A DNA stretch of 64,000 bases from Leptospira ellinghausenii (GCF_003114815.1 NZ_BFAZ01000010.1:124001-188000); one strand, 5' to 3'; numbered from the stretch's first letter, positions 53,586 to 62,845 are shown. Notes: generated from the letters alone by a model not told the origin. Numbers and translations: made by a program.

Positions 53586-55604
53586 ATGTCCGCCGAAAAA
53601 AAAGATTACCTTCTCGTTGACGAGAATGGACAGGGAAAACCTGACAAACCATGGATTTTTAGGACCTATGCAGGGCACACCAACGCAAAAGCCTCCAATG
53701 AGTTGTACAGAAAGAACCTTTCTAAAGGCCAAACAGGGCTTTCCATTGCATTTGATCTACCCACACAGTGTGGTTATAGCTCCGACCACGAAGTCTCAAG
53801 GCCTGAAATCGGAAAAGTGGGAGTTCCTATCAACTCACTTGAAGATTTCCGCATTTTATTTGACCAAATCCCAATCGAGGAGATGAACACATCGATGACC
53901 ATCAATGGAACCTCTATGTGGCTCTTGTCGCTTTATGTGGCACTTGCGGAAGAACGTGGAGTTCCCCTCGAAAAACTAAACGGAACTACTCAAAACGATC
54001 TCATCAAAGAATACCTGGCACGAGGAACTTACATTTATCCACCAAAAGACTCGATGAAAATCATCGTGGATATGTATGAATACTGTCTGCACAATATTCC
54101 AAAGTGGAACCCCTCTAACATCTGTTCTTATCACTTACAAGAAGCAGGTGCAACACCTGTACAAGAACTTTCCTTTGCTCTTGCAACAGCGATTGCAGTG
54201 TTAGATGCCATTAAAGAAAGAAACTGTTTTACAGAGGATGAATTCGAACAGTGTGTGGGAAGGATTTCCTTTTTTGTCAACGCTGGGATTCGTTTTGTAG
54301 AAGAGATGTGCAAAATGCGTGCCTTCACAGAAATGTGGGAAGAGATCACAAAAGAACGTTACGGTGTCAAAAATGCTAAGTACAGAGTGTTCCGATATGG
54401 AGTACAAGTAAACTCGCTTGGTCTCACAGAAGAACAACCAGAAAACAATGCATGGAGAATCCTGATCGAAGCGTTGGGTGTGACTTTATCTCGTAACGCA
54501 AGGTGCCGTGCTTTACAATTACCAGCATGGAACGAAGCTCTTTCCCTTCCAAGACCTTGGGACCAACAATGGTCACTTCGTTTGCAACAAGTCTTAGCGT
54601 ATGAAACCGATCTTTTAGAATACCCAGATATTTTTGAAGGTTCAAAAGTCATTGAAGGAAAAGTAAAAGCCCTAAAAGAACAAGCCAAATTAGAAATCCA
54701 AAAAATTCTCGATATGGGCGGTGCTCTTGTTGCCATTGAAAACGGTTATATGAAATCACAACTTGTGAAATCGCAAACCGAAAGGCTTTCCAAAATCAAT
54801 TCCAATGAACTTGTGATCGTTGGTAAAAACAAATGGACTGACGGAATCAAATCTCCACTTATGACTGACTCTGACGGTGGTATTTTCAAAGTTGATCCTA
54901 AATCCGCTGAACAAACATTAGGTGTGTTGGCAGAAGCAAAAAGTCGACGAAATGCAGAACTTGCTAAAAAATCTTTAGAAGAACTCAAACAAGCAGCAAA
55001 AGATGGAAAAAATCTTATGCCATATTCCATTGCATGTGCAAAAGCACTTGTGACTACAGGAGAATGGGCAGACGCTCTTCGCGAAGTGTATGGCGAATAC
55101 AACCCACCAACTGGTGTAGATGGACAAAAACTTTTTCTCTCCGATGATAAAGTAGCCACTGTTCGTGGAAAAGTTGAGGCCTTCACAAAAGCCCATGGAC
55201 ATAGACCAAAAATTGTAGTGGGAAAACCGGGACTTGATGGACACTCCAATGGTGCGGAAATGATTGCAGTCTCTGCAAAACACAGTGGATTTGATGTGAT
55301 TTACTCTGGGATACGACTCTCTCCAGAGGAAATTGTACAATCTGCGGTGGAAGAAAATGCAAATGTGATTGGACTTTCCATTCTTTCTGGTTCCCATAAA
55401 GAAATCGCAAAACATCTATTTGATGAACTTGCTCACTACAAAGCAAACATCCCAGTTGTGATTGGTGGGATCATCCCAGAATCCGATTTTGAAGAATTGA
55501 AAAAAATGGGAATCCGCGAGATCTTTACTCCAAAAGATTATGATTTGATGTCGATCATGAACAAGATCATCGATATCATTTCAGTTGAACCAGCCCTGGT
55601 TTAA
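53586..55604 (+). CDS. ecm: Ethylmalonyl-CoA mutase-like B12-dependent acyl-CoA mutase
   Basis: 672 residues with GAGG upstream of the ATG. It combines barrel and cobalamin domains in one chain: PWIFRTYAGHTNAKASNELY, GLSIAFDLPTQCGYSSDHE, the CSYHLQEAGATPVQELSFAL active-site His block, and cobalamin-binding GKPGLDGHSNGAEMIA. These sequences agree better with ethylmalonyl-CoA mutase (Ecm, as in Rhodobacter) than with MutB or isobutyryl-CoA mutase, as far as I recall. Ecm converts (2R)-ethylmalonyl-CoA to methylsuccinyl-CoA. Its own MeaB gene follows. Confidence 0.82.
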   Translation: MSAEKKDYLLVDENGQGKPDKPWIFRTYAGHTNAKASNELYRKNLSKGQTGLSIAFDLPTQCGYSSDHEVSRPEIGKVGVPINSLEDFRILFDQIPIEEMNTSMTINGTSMWLLSLYVALAEERGVPLEKLNGTTQNDLIKEYLARGTYIYPPKDSMKIIVDMYEYCLHNIPKWNPSNICSYHLQEAGATPVQELSFALATAIAVLDAIKERNCFTEDEFEQCVGRISFFVNAGIRFVEEMCKMRAFTEMWEEITKERYGVKNAKYRVFRYGVQVNSLGLTEEQPENNAWRILIEALGVTLSRNARCRALQLPAWNEALSLPRPWDQQWSLRLQQVLAYETDLLEYPDIFEGSKVIEGKVKALKEQAKLEIQKILDMGGALVAIENGYMKSQLVKSQTERLSKINSNELVIVGKNKWTDGIKSPLMTDSDGGIFKVDPKSAEQTLGVLAEAKSRRNAELAKKSLEELKQAAKDGKNLMPYSIACAKALVTTGEWADALREVYGEYNPPTGVDGQKLFLSDDKVATVRGKVEAFTKAHGHRPKIVVGKPGLDGHSNGAEMIAVSAKHSGFDVIYSGIRLSPEEIVQSAVEENANVIGLSILSGSHKEIAKHLFDELAHYKANIPVVIGGIIPESDFEELKKMGIREIFTPKDYDLMSIMNKIIDIISVEPALV

Positions 55605-55620
55605 CCACGAGATCCAACTA

Positions 55621-55655
55621 CCTCCACTATAATTCGAAGTGAATATTAGTGGAGG
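55621..55655 (+). terminator. Hairpin between ecm and its meaB
   Basis: A 9-bp perfect stem, CCTCCACTA (55621-55629) / TAGTGGAGG (55647-55655), with a 17-nt loop. A short T-run follows. It may terminate ecm mRNA partly or attenuate the next gene. The downstream arm contains GGAGG, which would be sequestered. Confidence 0.45.
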
Positions 55656-55683
55656 TTTCAGCTCGAATACTACTCGTTTTACA

Positions 55684-56700
55684 ATGGCAAACTCTTTGAT
55701 GGATTCCACAGAAACACTATCGCAATTGGTTTCAGAAGCACTCCTTGGTGAGAAGTTTCCCATTGCAAAAATCATCTCCAAAATCGAAACAGAAAACAAT
55801 CTAACATTTCGTGAAAGTTTGTTCAACGAAATCCAATCTCAAAAACCAAATGCCAAAGATGGTCTTACCATTGGAATCACAGGAACGCCTGGTGCCGGCA
55901 AATCATCGTTACTCGGAGAACTTTGTCGTTTGTTCCTGGACTTTGCACCAGTCAAAAAAATGGCAATCGTTGCAATTGACCCCTCTTCCAATATCAGTGG
56001 CGGCTCGATACTTGGAGATCGTACAAGAGTTACTCTTCCAAGACGGGACACGAGGATTTATTTTCGATCACAACCTTCTCAACTTGAATTAGGTGGACTC
56101 AATCCCTATACCTATCATGTAATTCGTTTTTTAAGAAAGATTTTTGATTATGTATTCATTGAAACGGTTGGTATTGGACAAAACGAAATTTCAGTATCAC
56201 TCATTTCCGATATTTCATTTCTTGTGATGCAACCTTTGGGTGGTGACCAAGTTCAGTTTATGAAATCAGGAATTATGGAAGTTCCCGAAGCTTTTATCAT
56301 CAACAAATGTGATGAAGAGTCTTTGGCAAATTCAAGTTATTATATGTTAGAGTCCACTCTCGAATTTATCAAAGACATTCTCCCTGACCAGTCACTTCCA
56401 CCAATTTTTAAAACATCAGTTGTAAAAAAGAAAGGGATAGAAGAACTATTAAATTTTATTCTAACATATTCGAAACGGAAAGATAAAAATATAGAAACCA
56501 TAACTCAACTTATGCAGTGGATACGTAATGAATACGGCCGATTTGGGATTGGGATTTGGAAACAATTAGAATCAAATACTTGGAATCAAGCAGTCCGGCT
56601 CAATCCCTTAGGTGGCATCCATAAGCTCAGTTATGAGCTAGAAGAAACAAAATTTTTGTCTCTCATTCAAAACAAAATTGCTCAAAACGATAAAAATTAA
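55684..56700 (+). CDS. Second MeaB-type GTPase, partner of the Ecm-like mutase
   Basis: 338 residues from ATG 55684; GTG 55639 is possible but would lie in the loop of the preceding hairpin. Walker A is GITGTPGAGKSSL, then AIDPSSNISGGSILGDRTRV, FIETVGIGQNE, and NKCD. It clearly differs in sequence from the MeaB at 7282-8397, so the two are old paralogues. It lies 79 bp after ecm and probably serves that mutase. It is convergent with, and overlaps by 4 bp, the following thioesterase gene. Confidence 0.9.
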   Translation: MANSLMDSTETLSQLVSEALLGEKFPIAKIISKIETENNLTFRESLFNEIQSQKPNAKDGLTIGITGTPGAGKSSLLGELCRLFLDFAPVKKMAIVAIDPSSNISGGSILGDRTRVTLPRRDTRIYFRSQPSQLELGGLNPYTYHVIRFLRKIFDYVFIETVGIGQNEISVSLISDISFLVMQPLGGDQVQFMKSGIMEVPEAFIINKCDEESLANSSYYMLESTLEFIKDILPDQSLPPIFKTSVVKKKGIEELLNFILTYSKRKDKNIETITQLMQWIRNEYGRFGIGIWKQLESNTWNQAVRLNPLGGIHKLSYELEETKFLSLIQNKIAQNDKN

Positions 56701-57131
56701 TTCTTAGATTCTTTTTTGATTACACTTAAAAACACTGCTGGGATTGGGCAAGGTTTCCGTTCCGAATAATCAAAAAAGACAATTGCAGTTTTAGCACGAG
56801 CAATTTCTTTTCCATCCTTATGTGTGATCACATACAACATATCTAATGATTTTGTTGAGATTTGATCTACGTACAATTGAATGTTCAAATCATCAGGGAA
56901 AAAAGCTTCTGATTTATAAACAATAGCCACATCAGAAACAACTATTCCTTTGCCTTCTACATTGATCTCAGTCCATCCATGAGAATAGAAAAATCTAGCT
57001 CTACATTCATGTGTTAATGTCAAAATCGCATCATGTGCCAAATGTCCGGCAAAATTGATATCTGATATTCGAACAGATAAAGATGTTTCAAATATTTTAT
57101 GATTTGGAATATCGATTTTTATTCTTGGCAC
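56697..57131 (-). CDS. 4HBT-family acyl-CoA thioesterase
   Basis: 144 residues, a single hotdog domain. The start ETSLSVRISDINFAGHLAHD has the conserved Asp-x-x-x-x-x-His spacing, then HECRARFFYSHGW and AFFPDDLNIQLYVDQ. It would release fatty acids or other acyl groups from CoA. It is the last gene of the five-gene cassette, adjoining the GlpD gene with no gap. Confidence 0.85.
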   Translation of the reverse strand: MPRIKIDIPNHKIFETSLSVRISDINFAGHLAHDAILTLTHECRARFFYSHGWTEINVEGKGIVVSDVAIVYKSEAFFPDDLNIQLYVDQISTKSLDMLYVITHKDGKEIARAKTAIVFFDYSERKPCPIPAVFLSVIKKESKN

Positions 57132-58772
57132 TTAATCAACAAACCACTGATAACGTTCATCAACTTTTTTGGCTTCTTCTTTCAGGCGATCTGCACTCCA
57201 ACCAAGTAACTTAGCAATTTTTTTATCTAGACGAGTTCGTTCCGATGTTTCTACTTTCCCAACTGTTCCGACTCCAGACCTTCTGAAATAAAAATCAGTT
57301 AAATGATGAATGTCTTCATTTAAAACTATGTATTCCACTTCATCTTCATAATACATCTCGCCATTAGGAATTCGATATGTATCCAATCCTTTTAATGATA
57401 ATATTTTCCATGTTAAACTGCCATACCGTCTAACTAATGTATCCATTTTAATACCAGGGACTTGTGGAAACTTAAATTGAATTTCGGTAACCAATTCCTT
57501 AAGGTTCTGGTATCTTCCACCAAGTAATGGTGTGAACTTTGTGACACAAGGATCAATTTTTCCTTTTGTATAAGTATCAATTGCATTCACTAAACTTTCT
57601 GCAACCGCTCTACTTGTTGTGTATTTTCCACCTAATGCTGAAAAAAATCCAGCGAAACCTTCATCTTCATAATGAAATATCTCCGATTTCCTTGAAGCAG
57701 AGTATGTTCCTTCAGTACTACCTGGATCTTCCACAAGTGGTCTTAATCCACCGTAATAATAATCGACATCTTTTAATGTTAATTTTGCAAAACCAAAACT
57801 ATGATTTACTTCATCGATCAAATCAACAATTTCGGATTGTTTGACTTTAAACTTGTCTGGATCATCCTCATATGCAGTATCAGTAGTTCCGATGATCGTT
57901 TTGCCACGCCATGGGATCACAAATAAATGTGAGCCATCTCGTTTTGACAATACAACACACTCATTACCGCAAATATTACGAACGACTGCATGAATCCCTT
58001 TGGATCGAACTAATTTTTTTTCTGCTGAAATTCCAGCCATAGACTCAATTAAATCCGCCCAAGGTCCTGCCGAATTGACAACTACCTTAGCAGATACCAA
58101 AATCTTCTTGCCAGTGATTTCATCCGTCAACCCTACCGTATAACCGCCACTATTTTGTCTTTTTAAGGTAGTAACAGATAAATAATTGAAAGCATGTGCA
58201 CCTTTTTCTTTTGCAGAAAGGATAAACTCAGTTGTATGTTTCTCTGGATTTGGATTTGCATAGTCGTAGTATTGGAAACTTCCTTTCAGTGATTTTCTAC
58301 CAAGACCCAGCACCTTATAAATTGTTTCCGCAACGGAATTCCATCGGTATCTGGGAAGTTGAACATCTGGGTCAATTTCTTTGTTTCTATCAAAAGATAA
58401 TAAATTGTATAACTCCATGCCTAACAATAACTGTATCCTTTGGAAGAGAGACCGAATCGGAATGATAAAACCCATAGGTCGAACAGCATGTGGAGAAATT
58501 TTCGCTAAATACCTTCGTTCTGATAAAGATTCACGCACAAGACCTAGTTCAAAATTTTTTAAATAACGTAGTCCGCCGTGGATTAGTTTGGAAGTTGCTT
58601 GGCTTGTACCAGATGCATAATCATTTTTTTCCACTAGAAGGCAATTATATCCTCTTAGTGTTGCATCCCATAAAACATTGGCACCAGTAATCCCACCTCC
58701 AATGACAAGAATATCGTATTCTTTTTTTAAATGATCTAATCTCGAATTTTCTTGTTTGGTGCTATTTTTCAT
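57132..58772 (-). CDS. glpD: FAD-dependent glycerol-3-phosphate dehydrogenase
   Basis: 546 residues from ATG 58772; an in-frame ATG at 58847 would overlap the upstream gene and is less likely. FAD-binding ILVIGGGITGANVLWDATLR leads, followed by the GlpD signature SGTSQATSKLIHGGLRYLKN and FVIPWRGKTIIGTTDTAYED. The enzyme oxidises sn-glycerol-3-phosphate to DHAP and passes electrons to quinone. In this operon its DHAP could feed the AGPS-like enzyme or its activity could remove alkyl-glycerol intermediates; both are inference. The next gene starts at the adjoining base. Confidence 0.92.
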   Translation of the reverse strand: MKNSTKQENSRLDHLKKEYDILVIGGGITGANVLWDATLRGYNCLLVEKNDYASGTSQATSKLIHGGLRYLKNFELGLVRESLSERRYLAKISPHAVRPMGFIIPIRSLFQRIQLLLGMELYNLLSFDRNKEIDPDVQLPRYRWNSVAETIYKVLGLGRKSLKGSFQYYDYANPNPEKHTTEFILSAKEKGAHAFNYLSVTTLKRQNSGGYTVGLTDEITGKKILVSAKVVVNSAGPWADLIESMAGISAEKKLVRSKGIHAVVRNICGNECVVLSKRDGSHLFVIPWRGKTIIGTTDTAYEDDPDKFKVKQSEIVDLIDEVNHSFGFAKLTLKDVDYYYGGLRPLVEDPGSTEGTYSASRKSEIFHYEDEGFAGFFSALGGKYTTSRAVAESLVNAIDTYTKGKIDPCVTKFTPLLGGRYQNLKELVTEIQFKFPQVPGIKMDTLVRRYGSLTWKILSLKGLDTYRIPNGEMYYEDEVEYIVLNEDIHHLTDFYFRRSGVGTVGKVETSERTRLDKKIAKLLGWSADRLKEEAKKVDERYQWFVD

Positions 58773-58776
58773 AAGT

Positions 58777-59706
58777 TTAACATTTAATTGGTAATACCTT
58801 GGAAAGAACTTTAAACTGAGCAGGAAGTTGCCCCATATTTTCTCCATCTACATCGATAAATACATCTTCTTCTGATTCTGCTGTCAGTTCAGTAATTTGT
58901 TTTGAAATTACTTTTGCATCATCAGATAATTTTCCTTGGTAAAGATTTCCAAATTTTCGAAGTGTCTCAAAAACGGAAACGTCTTGGATTGCCAATAAAT
59001 CCATTTTTCCATCATCTAATTTAGCTTTCGGTGCAAACCACATTCCTCCACCAGCAAATTCGCCATTCGCACAAACAATTAACCTACATTTATTTGTGAT
59101 TTTCTCAAATTTGGAAAGTGTGAGTGTGATTTTTTTATTTGTATATGAAAACAAACAAACAACTGTATAAAAAAGGAATACACCTTTGCCACCAATAAAC
59201 CTACCTAATTTTGATTGATTCACTCTATATACAACTTCTCCGCCCATTCCAAAATCAGCCAAGTTCAAACACAAATATTTACCTTTTGATTTATCAGGCT
59301 TGGTATAGGTAACATCAATTAAATCAATTTGTCTTTCGCTGCCATTTAACGCTTGTTCCAATGCTTTTACTGGATTTTTTGGAACCTTTACAGTTTTGAT
59401 AAAATCATTTCCCCGGCCAGCAGGGATCGGGCTAAATACAACATTTTGATTGATCAATTTTCCATTTTCAAAAAGTCCATTGATGATATTTGAGAAAGTA
59501 CCATCTCCTCCAATGCCTAAAATCCAATGATACCCTTGTTTTACAGATTCCTTTGCGATATCTTTTGCGGCTTTTTCTTTGGTAGTTGCTTCATATGAAT
59601 AGGAAATCCCCTTTTGGATGAGAATAGGTTCAATTTTTTGCCAAACTTTTGCAGAAAGGCCTCCACCCGAAACTGGATTTAAAATTACCTTTATCTTTCT
59701 CATCAT
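58777..59706 (-). CDS. Diacylglycerol kinase family lipid kinase
   Basis: 309 residues. The start is IKVILNPVSGG, and the nucleotide loop GIGGDGTFSNIINGL with later FSPIPAGRGNDFIKTV is the DAGK/sphingosine-kinase signature. The C-terminal beta domain contains FIDVDGENMGQLPAQF. It phosphorylates a lipid alcohol such as diacylglycerol. Its start overlaps the stop of the TetR gene and it sits 4 bp before the glpD start. Confidence 0.92.
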   Translation of the reverse strand: MMRKIKVILNPVSGGGLSAKVWQKIEPILIQKGISYSYEATTKEKAAKDIAKESVKQGYHWILGIGGDGTFSNIINGLFENGKLINQNVVFSPIPAGRGNDFIKTVKVPKNPVKALEQALNGSERQIDLIDVTYTKPDKSKGKYLCLNLADFGMGGEVVYRVNQSKLGRFIGGKGVFLFYTVVCLFSYTNKKITLTLSKFEKITNKCRLIVCANGEFAGGGMWFAPKAKLDDGKMDLLAIQDVSVFETLRKFGNLYQGKLSDDAKVISKQITELTAESEEDVFIDVDGENMGQLPAQFKVLSKVLPIKC

Positions 59707-60344
59707 GTTTCTCCTTTGTTTCCACCTGAAAATAATCCAAAAAATAAAACATGTTCTATCGTTTCTAAATATGCTTTTTCACTTTTTATTTCATTTTGAA
59801 AATGCCCATCGAGAATCACTTCTACTGCACCACGGATCATTCCCCATGCAACGGCCACATTGGGATAGGTTCCTCGTGAGTTGATGAGATTTTCAATTTT
59901 TGCTTGTTTATAAATTTTTTCTAATAAAGACAATCGATTTGATCGTTCATCTGTGAGCATTTTCCTCATGTCTTCAGAAACATTATCAATGTTTAGATTC
60001 ACTCCACATTGTTTAGCAACGAGGTACATATGTTTATCACCTAAACAATGATCGATGTAGGCTCGAATGGCCCGCCTAGACATCTCAATAGCAGTTTTTT
60101 CTTCAAAAGCTTTTTCAAGCCTTTCCCGAAGACGAACATAATCTTCATATTGGATACGAGCCATCAAATCATCTTTACTTTTAAAATGTAGATAAATTGT
60201 CCCTCGTCCAATTTCCAAATGTTTTGCGATATCATCCATCTTCACAAGAGATGGATGTTTTGTTCGAAAAAGTTCAATCGCGCAATTTAGAATGTCCGTT
60301 TCTCTTTGTGCAAATTCTCTTTTTTTCCTTTCAGAAACACCCAT
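59703..60344 (-). CDS. TetR-family regulator of the lipid cassette
   Basis: 213 residues. The helix-turn-helix is in residues about 12-60 (LNCAIELFRTKHPSLVKMDD, GRGTIYLHFKSKDDL). The C-terminal domain should bind a hydrophobic ligand. The gene lies inside the operon, between the AGPS-like and DAGK genes, and its start adjoins the AGPS-like stop. It probably represses the cassette promoter in the gap upstream of 61960, but I did not find a clear palindrome there. Confidence 0.88.
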   Translation of the reverse strand: MGVSERKKREFAQRETDILNCAIELFRTKHPSLVKMDDIAKHLEIGRGTIYLHFKSKDDLMARIQYEDYVRLRERLEKAFEEKTAIEMSRRAIRAYIDHCLGDKHMYLVAKQCGVNLNIDNVSEDMRKMLTDERSNRLSLLEKIYKQAKIENLINSRGTYPNVAVAWGMIRGAVEVILDGHFQNEIKSEKAYLETIEHVLFFGLFSGGNKGET

Positions 60345-61960
60345 TATTTTAATCCTAATAATCCACCTGGATTCATAATTCCCTTTGGATCAAAAGTTTT
60401 TTTGAGAGAAGATAGGATACGAATCCCTTCTTTCCCAACTTCTTTTTCCATCCATGGAGACAACATTCTTCCGATTCCATGATGATGTGAAAGTGATCCA
60501 CCATTTTCATGGATACTATCGATAATACCTTTATGAAATTTAACAAAAGAGGAAACTTCATTTTGTTTGTCCATAGGGCTTAGGAAAATGAAGTATAAAT
60601 TTGCTCCATTTTCATATGCATGGGATATATGGACCATACATGAGGTATTTTCAAAACTTTTAATATATGCTCTTGTGTTTTCCCATAAAGTATGAAGGTT
60701 TGACCAACTAACAGCGGTCTCTAAGGTATCAATCCGAATACCTTCATCCATTAAATAATCACGCAAGTAGGCACTTGAATACCTTTGGTGTAGCCATTTG
60801 TTAACAGGTGATTCTCCGGTGGAAAATCCCCCATTCGATTTTGCTATCTTTTTGATTTTCTTCAAAACTTCTTTTGTATAAGAAGGGTCTCCATCGATGA
60901 TGATGTGCATAAGTGACCTTTGCATTGGTTTGTAACCAATAAACCTTAGAAAAAGATCCTCTTTTCCTCCATGTAATCCACTCATATGAAAAGAAATATC
61001 AGTTTCCTCAGGATCTTGGATTCGGAAAAAATGAGGTTTTCCAAATCCCCCTTGCATCACTTCTCGCATTGTTTCCACTGCACTTTCAAAGTTTTTGAAT
61101 ATAAAAGAACCTTTAGCAGAATTTTGTGAATGGTATTTTCGAATTTTTAAAGTAGCCTTTGTTATAACACCAAAACTTCCTTCCGTTCCAAGAAACAAAC
61201 GAAACATATCAGGACCAATGGAAGCTGCAGGATAAATTTTTGATTCAAATTTACCAGAAGGTGTAATCGCTGTTAATCCAAGAAGAATATCTTCTATCTT
61301 ACCATAACCAGTTGAGGCTTGCCCTGCCCCTTTTGCTGCAATCCAACCACCTACAGTTGAAAATTCGAATGATTGAGGGAAATGTCCGCAGGTATATCCC
61401 CTGTCATTTAAATGTTTTTCTAATTCTGGTCCATATACACCAGCTTCGACGGTTACTGTTGAATCAATTGCATTAAATTCAATGATACGATTGAATCGAG
61501 ACAAATCAAGGGAGATCCCTCCTTTCGGAGCTTGTAATGCTTTTGTGACTGTGGATCCTGCACCAAATGGAATGACGGGAATTTTATTTGCATTCGCAAG
61601 AGTTAAAATTTCTTCAATTTCCTTTTCATTTTTTGGAGAGACCACTACATCGACAACATCCGATACTTCACCGAACCGAGCTTTATAAATTTCAGTATAA
61701 AACTTTCCCATTGAATGTTTTGCTCGGCTAACATCGTCTAACGACACATTCGTATTCCCAACAATTTTTTTTAGTTTTGAGATGATGTTTGGAGTTAACT
61801 TCGATTTCTTTAATGGTTTTAAAGGGAGTTCACCTTTAGGAAGAGCAGATTTAAATTCTTTTGAAACTGGGAATTGATGATTTAAAAAATCCAATGTATG
61901 TGAGGGAAGTTTTTCTTCCACTTCTTGTGATCCCCATTTATAGATGTTTCGAGTTTGCAT
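60344..61960 (-). CDS. Alkyldihydroxyacetonephosphate synthase-like flavoprotein (AGPS family)
   Basis: 538 residues from ATG 61960; a TTG at 61972 would add four residues. The N-terminus has YKWGSQ, like the KWG motif of AGPS. The FAD domain has VIPFGAGSTVTKALQAPKGG and FPQSFEFSTVGGWIAAKGAG. The C-terminus has SLSHHHGIGRMLSPWM, the His triplet of AGPS. AGPS swaps the acyl chain of acyl-DHAP for a fatty alcohol to make the ether bond of ether lipids. An alternative is a D-lactate-type FAD oxidase; the His triplet favours AGPS. A fatty-alcohol source is not seen nearby. Confidence 0.85.
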   Translation of the reverse strand: MQTRNIYKWGSQEVEEKLPSHTLDFLNHQFPVSKEFKSALPKGELPLKPLKKSKLTPNIISKLKKIVGNTNVSLDDVSRAKHSMGKFYTEIYKARFGEVSDVVDVVVSPKNEKEIEEILTLANANKIPVIPFGAGSTVTKALQAPKGGISLDLSRFNRIIEFNAIDSTVTVEAGVYGPELEKHLNDRGYTCGHFPQSFEFSTVGGWIAAKGAGQASTGYGKIEDILLGLTAITPSGKFESKIYPAASIGPDMFRLFLGTEGSFGVITKATLKIRKYHSQNSAKGSFIFKNFESAVETMREVMQGGFGKPHFFRIQDPEETDISFHMSGLHGGKEDLFLRFIGYKPMQRSLMHIIIDGDPSYTKEVLKKIKKIAKSNGGFSTGESPVNKWLHQRYSSAYLRDYLMDEGIRIDTLETAVSWSNLHTLWENTRAYIKSFENTSCMVHISHAYENGANLYFIFLSPMDKQNEVSSFVKFHKGIIDSIHENGGSLSHHHGIGRMLSPWMEKEVGKEGIRILSSLKKTFDPKGIMNPGGLLGLK

Positions 61961-62045
61961 AGAAGTTACCAAAAATCCTTATTTGCTCCAAATTTTGAAC
62001 CAAATTCACAAACTGACAATCAAAAAACTTTTTTGTTAGTTTTAT

Positions 62046-62540
62046 TTAACCACGTAACTCTTTAAAATACTCAGCACGAACAGATGTTAAAAACTCAATT
62101 GATAAAGTAATTCCGAATAATAATGATAAAGTTTCTCTTAAAACTTCATCCAAATCAAATCCAGTTAACAACCATTCTATGAGTTCAAAACAAATATCTA
62201 ATGCTGGTTGAGAATTTGATGGTGTATTTCCTTTTGCAATTGCTATCAGTAATTTGGGAATTTCACTAGTTTGATTGTTTGTTATTAAATTCCTAATTTC
62301 ACTAGGATATGAAACCATTAACTTTTGTTTGATTGCGTTTGGAGTAAATACTAACTGATCTTCTCTTAATTCCAAAGCCATGAGTAAATGGTCTTTTAAA
62401 TTTTTTTCAGAGTGATGGCTATCTTGCCAAACAAGTAGAGCTTTTTCCCCTACGAGAGAGTCTTCAAACGGTAAGAATGGATATGGTTTTTTTTCCATAA
62501 AATTCCCAGGTAGTTTCCCACCTGGGAGAATTGATGACAT
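62046..62540 (-). CDS. Protein of unknown function downstream of HU
   Basis: 164 residues, soluble and mostly helical, with no signal peptide. Two Pro-rich segments near the start (ILPGGKLPGNF, KPYPFLPFED) precede a helical body. No family is recognised. The start overlaps the HU stop by one base, so the two genes form an operon. Confidence 0.65.
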   Translation of the reverse strand: MSSILPGGKLPGNFMEKKPYPFLPFEDSLVGEKALLVWQDSHHSEKNLKDHLLMALELREDQLVFTPNAIKQKLMVSYPSEIRNLITNNQTSEIPKLLIAIAKGNTPSNSQPALDICFELIEWLLTGFDLDEVLRETLSLLFGITLSIEFLTSVRAEYFKELRG

Positions 62541-62845
62541 TATTTTTTAGGTGGGACAACCGCATCTTTGCAAGTTTTAGAAAGAGTGAATTTCACAACT
62601 GTCTTTGCTGGGATAACAATCGCTTCACCAGTTGCAGGGTTTCTACCTTTTCTTTTCGGACGATTACGTTTAACAAGTTTACCTAGACCAGGAATGACAA
62701 ATGCACCATTCTTCTTAGTTTCTTTGTAAGCGAGTTCAACGAAAGAGTCCAAAAATGCTGCTACATTTTTTTTGGTCATTCCAGTTGTTTCAGCGAGTTC
62801 GCTGAGCATTTCGGACTTTTTCATTGGGGTAGGAGTTGTTGCCAT
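62540..62845 (-). CDS. hup: HU-family DNA-binding protein
   Basis: 101 residues. The helical half (MLSELAETTGMTKKNVAAFL) and the beta-arm signature GKLVKRNRPKRKGRNPATGE, with the intercalating Pro region, are those of HU/IHF. About eight extra N-terminal residues (ATTPTPMK) precede the usual start, and the tail is PPKK. It compacts DNA as a dimer. Confidence 0.93.
   Translation of the reverse strand: MATTPTPMKKSEMLSELAETTGMTKKNVAAFLDSFVELAYKETKKNGAFVIPGLGKLVKRNRPKRKGRNPATGEAIVIPAKTVVKFTLSKTCKDAVVPPKK

Noticed and set aside
55651..55655. GGAGG as the SD of the second meaB
   Set aside because: No start codon follows at 5-12 nt; the ATG is 29 nt away, and the bases also form the arm of a hairpin.
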